Below, in pieces: positions 1-5,856 of a DNA stretch of 5,940 bases. The position numbers were made by a program, and so were the translations under genes. Numbering within the stretch: position 1 is the first letter of the stretch; each line of letters starts with the position of its first letter. The DNA comes from Haloferacaceae archaeon PL-Br10_E2g29 (GTDB lineage Archaea; Halobacteriota; Halobacteria; Halobacteriales; Haloferacaceae). The stretch covers positions 1-5,940 of the forward strand of contig LKMS01000098.1 in the NCBI GenBank assembly GCA_001563965.1. The letters run 5' to 3'. A model generated the notes under the pieces. That model was given only the letters and a program-made list of their open reading frames with translations. It was not told the DNA's origin and did no database searches.

Positions 1-76
1 CGTCGTTGTCGGCGTGAGTAGTCAGCGTCGTTGTCGGCGTGAGTAGTCAGCGTCGTAGTCGACGTGAATTTGTCAG
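1..76. repeat. 25 bp tandem repeat, about three copies, cut by the window edge
   Basis: Positions 1-25 and 26-50 are identical 25-mers beginning CGTCGTTGTCGG and ending GAGTAGTCAG. A third, diverged copy with several substitutions and one extra base covers 51-76. The third copy contains the tatCo stop codon (complement of 73-75), so the array lies in the 3' flank of that gene. The unit length is not a multiple of three, so it does not encode a peptide repeat. The array may continue left of the window. No T-tract or convincing hairpin is present, so I do not call it a terminator. Confidence 0.85.
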
Positions 77-1077
77 TTGCCCGTCCACCGCAGGAGCGCA
101 AGCGTTCCCTCGAACAGCCCGACCATGGTCAGCGTCACGATAATCGGGGCCATGCCGGTCGGATCCGGGCTGAAGACGAAGGCGATGGCCAGAAACACAC
201 CCCAGAAGATGAGGCGCTTTGCTTCGAGCCACTCGCGCGTGACCAACCCCATCATGATCGCGAGCATGATGAACAACGGAATCTGGAACACCAGCGCCAT
301 CCACGCCATCATGATCAAAATGAGGTTGAACGTCTCCTGCAAGCCGAACGCGATGACGGCCGCCGGCTCGGTGTAGCCCGTGAAGTAACTGAAAATGAAC
401 GGCAGGATGAGGAAATGCGCAAACAGGACGCCGACTACGCCCAACACGAGACTGGTCGGCACCGCCGCAAGGTAGTAGCGCCGCTCGTTGTCGTACAGCC
501 CGGGGGCCATGAACCGGTACGTCTGGTAGACGAACATCGGCAGGCCGACGAGCAGGCCCGCCAGCCCGGCGACTTTGAGTTTCGTCAGAATGAATTCGAG
601 CGGGCCGTACAGTCGCGGGCGATTGAACTCGGCGCTCGGGATGTGTGAGGCCCACAGGTAGTTGATGATGTCGGCTGCAAGCGGATAGGTGATGACGGTC
701 GCCACGCCGGCAAAGAGGAACACGATGCCGAGCCGTCGCATCATCTCCTCGATGTGGTCGGCAAGCGGCATCTCCTGGTCGGTTTCGGGCCCATCGATGA
801 ACGAGCCGCCGTCGATATCTGGCGTATCGCTCGCGCCGTCCGAGCCAACGGTCGCCCCCTCGGTGTCGAGGCCGACCTGCTCGGTGCCGCCGTCGGCAAC
901 GCGGTCGGCGTCGTTCTCGTGCCCGCGAGTGGATTCGTCGCCCGCGTCGTCGGCGCGGTTGCCGTCGTCTATCGGTTCGGTCGCGTCGTCAGCGGCCTCG
1001 GATCCAGCCGCAGCCGACGCTGTGGGCGTTGGCTGCGCTGTAGGCTCATTGCCGGACGGATCCGAATGCTCAGCCAT
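73..1077 (-). CDS. tatC: Sec-independent (twin-arginine) translocase subunit TatC, single-domain haloarchaeal TatCo type
   Basis: TatC is the membrane receptor that binds twin-arginine signal peptides and, with TatA, moves folded proteins across the cytoplasmic membrane. The 334-residue product has a hydrophilic, acidic tail (residues 1-104, only three Arg and no Lys) and then a six-helix TatC domain (about 105-331). Family signatures are intact: HIEEMMRRL at 108-116 (the HLxELRxRL motif; E111 aligns with E. coli E15), YGPLEF at 157-162 with K168, YQTYRFMAPGLYDNERR at 184-200 (E198 aligns with E. coli E103), and FSPDP at 302-306. The intramembrane acidic residue of E. coli (E170, FEVP) is Q265 here (FQIP). 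The start at 1077 is supported by a TATA box 28 bp upstream and no Shine-Dalgarno, as expected for a leaderless mRNA. It is divergent from the fused TatCt gene. The tail makes it longer than bacterial TatC (about 250 residues). Confidence 0.95.
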   Translation of the reverse strand: MAEHSDPSGNEPTAQPTPTASAAAGSEAADDATEPIDDGNRADDAGDESTRGHENDADRVADGGTEQVGLDTEGATVGSDGASDTPDIDGGSFIDGPETDQEMPLADHIEEMMRRLGIVFLFAGVATVITYPLAADIINYLWASHIPSAEFNRPRLYGPLEFILTKLKVAGLAGLLVGLPMFVYQTYRFMAPGLYDNERRYYLAAVPTSLVLGVVGVLFAHFLILPFIFSYFTGYTEPAAVIAFGLQETFNLILIMMAWMALVFQIPLFIMLAIMMGLVTREWLEAKRLIFWGVFLAIAFVFSPDPTGMAPIIVTLTMVGLFEGTLALLRWTGN

Positions 1078-1102
1078 TCAGTTACAGTAGACCGCCGCGG
1101 TG

Positions 1103-1116
1103 TTATAGGCCTTTTC
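1103..1116 (-). promoter_or_regulatory. TATA/BRE promoter of tatCo
   Basis: On the minus strand a purine-rich BRE-like GAAAAG (1116-1111) is followed by CCTATAAC. The TATA element (1107-1103) is centred 28 bp before the tatCo ATG, which places transcription start at or next to the start codon. This is the usual geometry of leaderless haloarchaeal genes. Confidence 0.6.
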
Positions 1117-1211
1117 TGATTCATCCATGCGAGCGAACCCGCTGTGCCCCCGAATGTACGCTGCTCATGCTCGAACTCGACGCCACCAGTTCGCACCTAA
1201 CGTAATCAGCG

Positions 1212-1228
1212 AGAGAAAAAGTTGATAA
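1212..1228 (+). promoter_or_regulatory. TATA/BRE promoter of tatCt
   Basis: The purine-rich AGAGAAAAAG runs into TTGATAA (1222-1228), centred 28 bp before the ATG at 1253. No Shine-Dalgarno precedes that ATG, so a leaderless transcript is inferred. The TATA match is weaker than that of the divergent tatCo promoter. The two TATA boxes lie about 120 bp apart, back to back, leaving little room for a separate gene between them. Confidence 0.5.
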
Positions 1229-1252
1229 CGCCGAGTCGACTTCTCTGTTGTA

Positions 1253-3502
1253 ATGTCTAGCGCGCTCGACGGCGACACCATGCAGACGTTCGGTGAGGCC
1301 GCCGACACCGTGCGAGCGATGCTTCGATCGGCCCAGAAGGATCTCCAGAAGGTTTTCATTGTTTTTTTGATCGGGTTTCTGGGCACCTTTTATGCGCTCC
1401 GCCTGGTTATCTGGGATTTCTTTCGCGGCGTCACCGAGTCCCAAATGCGTGCGGAGGTCGGCGAGAGCTTCGAAGTCATCGCCCAAACCCCCTTCGATGT
1501 CATTCTGTTGCAGGCAAAAATCGGCCTCATTATTGGTCTCTTGGTGGCACTGCCGGTGTTTCTGTACTTTTCACGCGCCGCGCTCCGAGACCGCGGCCTG
1601 TGGCCACAGACGCCGATTCCTCGCTGGAAACTCGCCATCATCGGGGCGTTCGCCGCGGTGTTGTTCGCGGGCGGGGCGGCCTACGCCTATGCCGTGTTCT
1701 TTCCCGTCATGTTCGGCTTTCTTGCGGGATTCGGCTTCGATGCCGGATTCGAACCGAGCTATTCGATCGTCATGTGGACCGAGTTCATTATTTTGCTCAC
1801 GATTTCCTTCGGGTTGGCCGCCCAGATGCCGCTGCTCATCACGGGTCTCTCGTACGCCGAAATCGTCCCGTATGAGACCTTCCGCGACAAGTGGCGACAC
1901 GCAATTGTCGGCATGTTCGTCTTTGGCGCGTTCTTTTCGCCGCCCGATCCGTTCACCCAGATCATGTGGGCGTTCCCGCTCATTGTTCTCTACGGTCTGA
2001 GTCTGTACCTCGCGAAAATCGTCGTCACCACGAAGCGCGGGAGCGAGCAGATCAACGTGCCGCGAACAGTCCGCGCACACTGGAATGTTCTTGCCGGCGC
2101 GTTCGTCGCGGGTATCGCGCTTGTCTACGCCTTTTATACCTATGTCGGCATCGAGCGGGCCAACTGGGTGTTCGTCACCATCCGCAGCGACTACCGCATC
2201 CTGCCCGCCGGTGAGGGCCTCGGCGTCGATCCGGCGGTCGCTATCGCGGTGTACGGAACGATCACCGGGATCGTGCTGGCGCTGGTTGCACTCGCGTTTT
2301 TCATCTACACGTCGCTCGAATCGGTCGGTCCCGATGGAAAATCGATCGCCGCCGACGCGGATGCGGATCTGGGTGATCCAACCGCGCTCGACCTCTCGAC
2401 GCTCGATGCCGCCGGGATTCGTGCGGCTCCCGACGAGCCGTTCATCGCGCTCGACGAACCCGAGGCGATGGAACTTGCGAGCACGGCAATCGAGAACGAC
2501 GACCCCGAAACCGCCAGAGCGATTCTCGACCGGTTCGACGACACCGAAGACGCCCGCCAAGCCGCCGCTGACGACGCGGCCGATGGTGATTCGGAGACGA
2601 CCACAGACGACGAAGATACTGCCGCAGACGACGAGACGGATCCCGGACTCGGCGACCGGGCCTCCCGCGCAAGCGACTCGTTTCTTGAGGAACTGACCGA
2701 CGGCGAGCGCGACACCGACGACATCGGCGGCTACTACACCGACATCATGTTCATTATCGGCACGTTGCGCTCGCGGTCGTTCCGCCTCGTGGCGACCTTC
2801 CTCATCTTCATGGCCGGCACGTTCACCTGGTTTTATCTCGGTGGACTCGGCACCGCGAGAGAGAACTTCCTCAGTCGGATGCCGCCGGAACTGGTCGACG
2901 AGGCGACGCTGTCGATCATCACGCTGCACCCGGTCGAAGCTGTCTTGTTCATCGTGAAGTTCTCGGTGCTCATCGGCGCGCTGGCGGTGTTGCCGATGAT
3001 CGCGTACTACGCGTGGCCAGCGCTCCGCGAACTCGGCTTCGTCCGGGGCAACCAGAACGTGATTTTCCTCTGGACGAGCGCGCTCAGTGTGGGACTCGTC
3101 GGTGGCTTCGTCCTGGGGTATCTCTACATTGCGCCCGCCATCATCTCGTTTCTCGTTGCCGACGCGGTCGCTGCAGATATGCTCATCACCTACCGCATCA
3201 ACGACTTCTTTTGGCTCATCATCTTCACGACTGCCGGTATTGGGATTCTCGCGGACATTCCCGTGTTGATGATTCTGCTCAACAAGGCCGGCCTTCCGTA
3301 CGCCGCGATGCGAAACCGCTGGCGCGAGGTGACGATGGCGCTGTTGACGGTTGGCGCACTGTTGACGCCCGCCGATATTATGACGATGTTCCTCGTGACC
3401 GTCCCGCTCATGATCGCGTACGCCATCGGCCTCGCCGTGTTGTTCCTCATCACCGCTGGGGGGCGGCGTAACCTTTCGCCACCGTCGGAGTTTGTTACGT
3501 GA
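1253..3502 (+). CDS. tatC: Twin-arginine translocase subunit TatCt, fused double-TatC protein with about 14 membrane helices
   Basis: The 749-residue product carries two TatC domains in tandem (about 15-257 and 497-736), the form known from haloarchaea as TatCt/TatC2. Between them are two additional membrane helices (about 276-298 and 325-352) and a long acidic, probably disordered cytoplasmic linker (about 355-495). Half 1 shows PFDV (80-83) with K89, AQMP (190-193) and SPPDP (229-233). Half 2 shows PVEA (560-563) with K569, ADIP (667-670) and TPAD (705-708). These align with the P.E.F....K, FEVP and TPPD stretches of E. coli TatC. The N-terminal HLxELRxRL motif and the glutamate of the YQ..F..PGLY..E loop are not recognisable in either half, although both are intact in the divergent TatCo. 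The ATG at 1253 is favoured by the TATA spacing; M10 (1280) is the alternative. The role is in Tat export, probably as a structural partner of TatCo and TatA. Confidence 0.93.
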   Translation: MSSALDGDTMQTFGEAADTVRAMLRSAQKDLQKVFIVFLIGFLGTFYALRLVIWDFFRGVTESQMRAEVGESFEVIAQTPFDVILLQAKIGLIIGLLVALPVFLYFSRAALRDRGLWPQTPIPRWKLAIIGAFAAVLFAGGAAYAYAVFFPVMFGFLAGFGFDAGFEPSYSIVMWTEFIILLTISFGLAAQMPLLITGLSYAEIVPYETFRDKWRHAIVGMFVFGAFFSPPDPFTQIMWAFPLIVLYGLSLYLAKIVVTTKRGSEQINVPRTVRAHWNVLAGAFVAGIALVYAFYTYVGIERANWVFVTIRSDYRILPAGEGLGVDPAVAIAVYGTITGIVLALVALAFFIYTSLESVGPDGKSIAADADADLGDPTALDLSTLDAAGIRAAPDEPFIALDEPEAMELASTAIENDDPETARAILDRFDDTEDARQAAADDAADGDSETTTDDEDTAADDETDPGLGDRASRASDSFLEELTDGERDTDDIGGYYTDIMFIIGTLRSRSFRLVATFLIFMAGTFTWFYLGGLGTARENFLSRMPPELVDEATLSIITLHPVEAVLFIVKFSVLIGALAVLPMIAYYAWPALRELGFVRGNQNVIFLWTSALSVGLVGGFVLGYLYIAPAIISFLVADAVAADMLITYRINDFFWLIIFTTAGIGILADIPVLMILLNKAGLPYAAMRNRWREVTMALLTVGALLTPADIMTMFLVTVPLMIAYAIGLAVLFLITAGGRRNLSPPSEFVT

Positions 3503-3530
3503 TCGGGGTCGACGGATCGACTCGGCCGAT
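3502..3530 (+). other. Nested inverted repeat just after tatCt
   Basis: ATCGG (3502-3506) pairs with CCGAT (3526-3530). Inside it GTCGA (3508-3512) pairs with TCGAC (3517-3521) around a 4-base loop. The outer and inner stems are joined by unequal bulges (1 and 4 bases). It begins on the last base of the tatCt stop codon. No T-tract follows, so it is not a standard archaeal terminator. It might stabilise the mRNA 3' end or be chance in GC-rich sequence. Confidence 0.3.
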
Positions 3531-3598
3531 TCTCCCCGGCCGGTGTGGCGACCGCAACCGGGAGACTCACCGACCGCGACTGACTCGAATCGTTGAAG

Positions 3599-3615
3599 TA
3601 TATTCCCAGGATATT
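3599..3615 (+). promoter_or_regulatory. Promoter of the RHH-transporter operon with overlapping candidate operator
   Basis: TATAT (3599-3603) lies about 23 bp before the ATG at 3624, consistent with a leaderless or nearly leaderless mRNA. The 17 bases TATATTCCCAGGATATT form an imperfect palindrome centred on 3607: the ATAT arms (3600-3603 and 3611-3614) and the inner C3605/G3609 pair are symmetric. It covers the TATA box and the DNA just downstream, so a bound repressor would block transcription. That the encoded RHH protein binds here is inference. Confidence 0.5.
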
Positions 3616-3623
3616 CGCTCACG

Positions 3624-3797
3624 ATGGCCAAGATAAGCGTCGAAGTTCCCGATGAACTGCTCGAGGATCTCGACAGTCACGTCGGTGACGGCAAAAAGTT
3701 CGTCAACCGCAGCGAGGCAGTCCGCGCATCGATCCGCAAAACGCTCGATATGCTCGACGATATCGACAGCCGACGAGGACGACTCGATGACGAGTGA
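3624..3797 (+). CDS. Small ribbon-helix-helix (CopG/MetJ-Arc type) DNA-binding protein
   Basis: This 57-residue protein begins AKISVEVPDELLEDLDSHV and continues FVNRSEAVRASIRKTL. That is the classic RHH layout: a short beta strand (residues 2-8) that pairs in the dimer and enters the DNA major groove, helix A (about 9-18), an N-R-S turn (28-30) and helix B (about 30-44). An acidic tail ends in RLDDE. The length is normal for a free-standing RHH regulator. The last 11 bp overlap the start of the downstream transporter gene, so the two are cotranscribed and probably translationally coupled. It most likely represses or tunes its own operon. A toxin-antitoxin role is unlikely, because the partner is a transporter rather than a small toxin. 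Confidence 0.88.
   Translation: MAKISVEVPDELLEDLDSHVGDGKKFVNRSEAVRASIRKTLDMLDDIDSRRGRLDDE
3775..3779 (+). promoter_or_regulatory. Candidate ribosome binding site of the transporter gene inside the RHH gene
   Basis: GAGGA lies 7 bases before the ATG at 3787. Its GAGG core can pair with the CCUCC end of 16S rRNA. It favours the 3787 start over the in-frame ATG at 3652, which would lie inside the RHH gene and add a non-family N-terminus. Confidence 0.45.
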
Positions 3798-4524
3798 GTA
3801 CGCCACGGCCCCAAGCCCGACAGATCGGCTCGCAGTCGCCCAAATCGCACTCGTCGGACTGTTCGTCACCGCGTTGGTGACCGCGCAACTCACCGCCGCA
3901 AAACTGTTGGCGCTGCCGCTGCCGGCCGCGTTGCCGTCGGTCGGTGCCGAAATCGTCCTGCCGGGGGCGGCACTCGCCTACGCGCTGACGTTTGTCGCCT
4001 CCGACTGCTATGCGGAACTCTACGGCCGGCGGGCCGCACAGGTGATGGTCAACGTCGCTTTCGTGCTCAACTTCGTCGTGCTCGCGTTGGTCTGGTCGAC
4101 GATTAGCGCCCCCGCGGTCGACCCCGAGTTCGCCGCCACCTTCGAGGCCGCACTCGCGCCGAGTGCCAACATCGTGCTGGGCAGCCTGCTCGCGTATCTC
4201 GTCAGTCAGAACTGGGATGTCGAGGTGTTTCACCGGATTCGCGACTACACCGACGGACGAGCGCTCTGGCTTCGGAACATCGCCTCGACCGCGAGCAGTC
4301 AGGCGATCGACACCGTTATCTTCGTCTCGATTGCGTTCATCGTCGCGCCCGCCGTGTTCGGCATCGGTGAGCCGCTTCCGACCGCCGTCGTCGTGAGTCT
4401 CATTATCGGGCAGTATCTGTTGAAACTCGCAATTGCGTTCGCCGACACGCCCGTGGTTTACCTCGTTGTCCGCCTTGCTCGACCCTCGGGTGATGGACGG
4501 ATTTCGGCTGTCGGTGCCGACTAA
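3787..4524 (+). CDS. YhhQ/QPTR (VUT, DUF165) family queuosine/archaeosine precursor transporter
   Basis: The 245-residue membrane protein belongs to the family of queuosine precursor permeases (E. coli YhhQ). In archaea the imported 7-deazaguanine, such as preQ0, would feed archaeosine synthesis in tRNA. About six helices are visible (roughly 15-37, 55-72, 84-105, 127-142, 170-191, 198-230). Diagnostic family stretches are SDCYAELYGRR (72-82), LVSQNWDVEVFHRIR (138-152), LWLRNIAST (160-168), SQAIDTVIF (171-179) and FADTPVVYLVVR (218-229). The start at 3787 is chosen because upstream in-frame sequence belongs to the overlapping RHH gene and lacks family similarity. Length is typical. Substrate is inferred from the family; no tRNA-modification gene is in this window. 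Confidence 0.92.
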   Translation: MTSEYATAPSPTDRLAVAQIALVGLFVTALVTAQLTAAKLLALPLPAALPSVGAEIVLPGAALAYALTFVASDCYAELYGRRAAQVMVNVAFVLNFVVLALVWSTISAPAVDPEFAATFEAALAPSANIVLGSLLAYLVSQNWDVEVFHRIRDYTDGRALWLRNIASTASSQAIDTVIFVSIAFIVAPAVFGIGEPLPTAVVVSLIIGQYLLKLAIAFADTPVVYLVVRLARPSGDGRISAVGAD

Positions 4525-4569
4525 GGCCGCATCGCCGGTGATGCGTTGTGTTACGCCTCCTTGTCTCCG

Positions 4570-4581
4570 TTTGTGTTTTTT
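4570..4581 (+). terminator. T-rich archaeal terminator after the transporter gene
   Basis: TTTGTGTTTTTT lies 46-57 bases past the transporter stop codon, in the 76 bp gap between convergent genes. Archaeal RNA polymerase terminates at such T-tracts without needing a hairpin. Nothing comparable is seen for the opposing gene in this gap. Confidence 0.6.
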
Positions 4582-4600
4582 CGGACGCCGATTGTGTCCC

Positions 4601-5149
4601 TTATGTAGGCTCTGCTGCACCTTCGTCAAACGTCCGAACCATTTTGCGATGCGGGATCCCCGCCTCCGAAAACGGCTCGCCAACGGGCCGGTAGCCCTGT
4701 TTCCGGTAGAATTCAAGTGCTGCCTGCTGGGCGTGAAGCACACACCGTGTCGCGCCCACTGCGGCCGCGTGGTCGTGAACAGCGCCCATGAGCCAGCCGC
4801 CCCAGCCGGTATTGCGGTCGGCCGCCTGAACGGCAACCCGTTCGCACTTTGCCGTCTCGTCGTCGACCCAGCGGAGTCGTGCCGTCCCGACCGGGCGATT
4901 TCCGTCGAGTGCGAGAAAATGCGTTGCCTCCTCGTCGAGCCCGTCCCATTCGATCGAGCGGTCGACTCCCTGTTCGGTCACGAAAACGACACGACGCAGC
5001 GCAAACATCGTTGCCACCGATCCAACGTCGCCGTCGGTGCGCTGGCCACCCGCAGACATCGCGGCACGATCGATTGACTCGCCCGCTGCAGCGACCGCTT
5101 GTTCGACGAGGTCGCCATCGGGTTCGACGACGACAACGAGTCTTCGCAT
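4601..5149 (-). CDS. GNAT family N-acetyltransferase (YjcF/ElaA-like)
   Basis: The 182-residue protein should transfer an acetyl group from acetyl-CoA to an amine; the substrate is unknown. Features in order are RRVVFVTEQGVDRSIEWDG (52-70, the R..VFV.EQ.V...E.D segment of this subgroup), HFLALDGNRPVGTARLRW (77-94), the strand CERVAV (102-107), the acetyl-CoA loop RNTGWG (112-117, R-x-x-G-x-G), HAQQAALEFYRKQGY (139-153) and the ending FSEAGIPHRKM (160-170), which is characteristic of YjcF/ElaA relatives. The start at 5149 is preferred over an in-frame ATG at 5212 because the 21 extra residues are Ser/Thr-rich and unlike the family. Residues 1-47 are longer than the usual strand-helix opening. 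It stands alone on the minus strand, convergent with the transporter operon. Confidence 0.88.
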   Translation of the reverse strand: MRRLVVVVEPDGDLVEQAVAAAGESIDRAAMSAGGQRTDGDVGSVATMFALRRVVFVTEQGVDRSIEWDGLDEEATHFLALDGNRPVGTARLRWVDDETAKCERVAVQAADRNTGWGGWLMGAVHDHAAAVGATRCVLHAQQAALEFYRKQGYRPVGEPFSEAGIPHRKMVRTFDEGAAEPT

Positions 5150-5181
5150 GGGTACAGACGAAACGCTCAGCGTACTCGAAG

Positions 5182-5192
5182 CTATTGATTGA
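5182..5192 (-). promoter_or_regulatory. Weak candidate promoter of the GNAT gene
   Basis: On the minus strand TCAATCAATAG is the most AT-rich patch in the 131 bp gap before the GNAT gene, about 38 bases from the 5149 start. That would give a short leader of about 10-15 bases. The match to a haloarchaeal TATA box is poor and no Shine-Dalgarno is seen. The rest of the gap (5193-5280) shows no feature I can support. Confidence 0.25.
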
Positions 5193-5280
5193 CGGGTGTT
5201 CTTCGGCGACAAAGGGTGTGTGGGGAAAACGGTGAGAACGGTGTGGTGGTCTGAGAGACTGCAGGCGGTGACTGTCGCCC

Positions 5281-5589
5281 TCAGGCGGTGCGTTCGACAC
5301 GCCAGGTGGTCGCGCCCGTGTACGACCAGCGTTCGATCGAGAGGTCCTCGACGGACTCTTGCAGTTTGACGATCAACGCACCGATCTCTTTCGACGAGAG
5401 GTTGACGTCGTCGGCGATGAACTTGCTCTTGAAGTACATGTCACCGGCCTCCGCGCGTTCGCGGAGATACATGGCGAGTCGCTCCTCTTTCGAACGCGGT
5501 TCGGTCGAGTTCGGTTCGGGTTCCTCGTTGGACGCAGCAGCGTTTGAGAGCGATTCATCAGTTGAACGGGGTGGGGTGGTTGCACTCAT
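5281..5589 (-). CDS. Small haloarchaeal winged-helix-like protein, resembles DUF7123
   Basis: The 102-residue protein has a disordered, acidic and Ser/Thr/Pro-rich N-terminus (1-32). A compact domain follows (about 33-100): KEERLAMYLRERAEAGDMYFKSKFIADDVNLSSKEIGALIVKL is three helices with a spacing like a winged helix-turn-helix (recognition helix about 65-76), and SIERWSYTGATTWRVER (84-100) would form the wing strands. From memory this matches a widespread haloarchaeal family annotated DUF7123, where YFKSRxI, SSKEIG and the W.Y...TTW ending are conserved. Function is unknown; DNA binding is possible but not shown. Its ATG overlaps the stop of the upstream membrane protein gene (ATGA) and no separate Shine-Dalgarno is visible, so translation is probably coupled. 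Confidence 0.82.
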   Translation of the reverse strand: MSATTPPRSTDESLSNAAASNEEPEPNSTEPRSKEERLAMYLRERAEAGDMYFKSKFIADDVNLSSKEIGALIVKLQESVEDLSIERWSYTGATTWRVERTA

Positions 5590-5852
5590 GAGTAGGTTTG
5601 GTTGTAGCTGTGACCAACAAGCAGGGCAATCAGTTGCAGTCCGAGCAGGCCCAGAAAGACCGTCCCGGTCTGCTCGCCGATACCACTGTAGAGCAACGGC
5701 AGGTAGACCGCTGGAAGACCGATCGCGGCCCAGAAACTCAGCCAGCGAACGGAGCGGGCGAACGCAACGCGGCTCCGGCGAACCGTGTGGACTGCGCGTT
5801 CGGCACCCTCCGTGCCGTTCATTTCCATATTTGGCGTCAAGCGTTTCATCAT
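5586..5852 (-). CDS. Small two-helix membrane protein of unknown function
   Basis: The 88-residue product is not a family I recognise. Its hydrophilic N-terminus includes a basic stretch (HTVRRSRVAFARSVRW, 22-37), followed by two membrane helices (about 37-57 and 63-82) joined by a very short loop (SGIGEQTG) and a short tail HSYNQTYS. Positive charges before helix 1 suggest both termini are cytoplasmic. The start at 5852, or the adjacent ATG at 5849, is chosen because GGTGA lies 4 (or 7) bases before it and the TATA box lies about 42-45 bases upstream. The in-frame ATG at 5882 falls between the TATA box and the expected transcription start, so it would not be on the mRNA. A start at 5828 or 5822 remains possible. 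It is first in an operon with the DUF7123-like gene. Confidence 0.72.
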   Translation of the reverse strand: MMKRLTPNMEMNGTEGAERAVHTVRRSRVAFARSVRWLSFWAAIGLPAVYLPLLYSGIGEQTGTVFLGLLGLQLIALLVGHSYNQTYS

Positions 5853-5856
5853 TGTC

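Noticed and set aside
1..76. Possible CRISPR array
   Set aside because: The 25-mers are directly adjacent with no spacers, so this is a simple tandem repeat.
64..648. Plus-strand frame of 194 codons opposite tatCo
   Set aside because: The product is a Arg/Glu/Gln/His-rich shadow of the tatCo coding strand with no promoter or domain.
1133..1194. Inverted GCGAAC/GTTCGC pair between the tat promoters
   Set aside because: The arms are only 6 bp, about 50 bp apart, and do not extend, so they are within chance expectation.
1571..3631. Long minus-strand open frame of 686 codons opposite tatCt
   Set aside because: It is antisense to a clear TatCt. Its translation is rich in Arg, His, Gly and Glu with no recognisable domain, as expected of an out-of-frame reading of GC-rich sequence.
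3624..3797. Antitoxin of a toxin-antitoxin pair
   Set aside because: The RHH fold is common in antitoxins, but the overlapping partner is a full-length transporter and no small toxin lies on either side.
3703..4836. Long minus-strand open frame of 377 codons across the RHH, transporter and GNAT regions
   Set aside because: It crosses three well-supported genes and a convergent gap, has low-complexity Arg/Gly/Asp composition, and matches no family.
4433..5077. Plus-strand frame of 214 codons overlapping the end of the transporter and the GNAT gene
   Set aside because: It starts inside the transporter and runs antisense to a complete GNAT domain; the product is Cys/Arg/Pro-rich and unlike any family.
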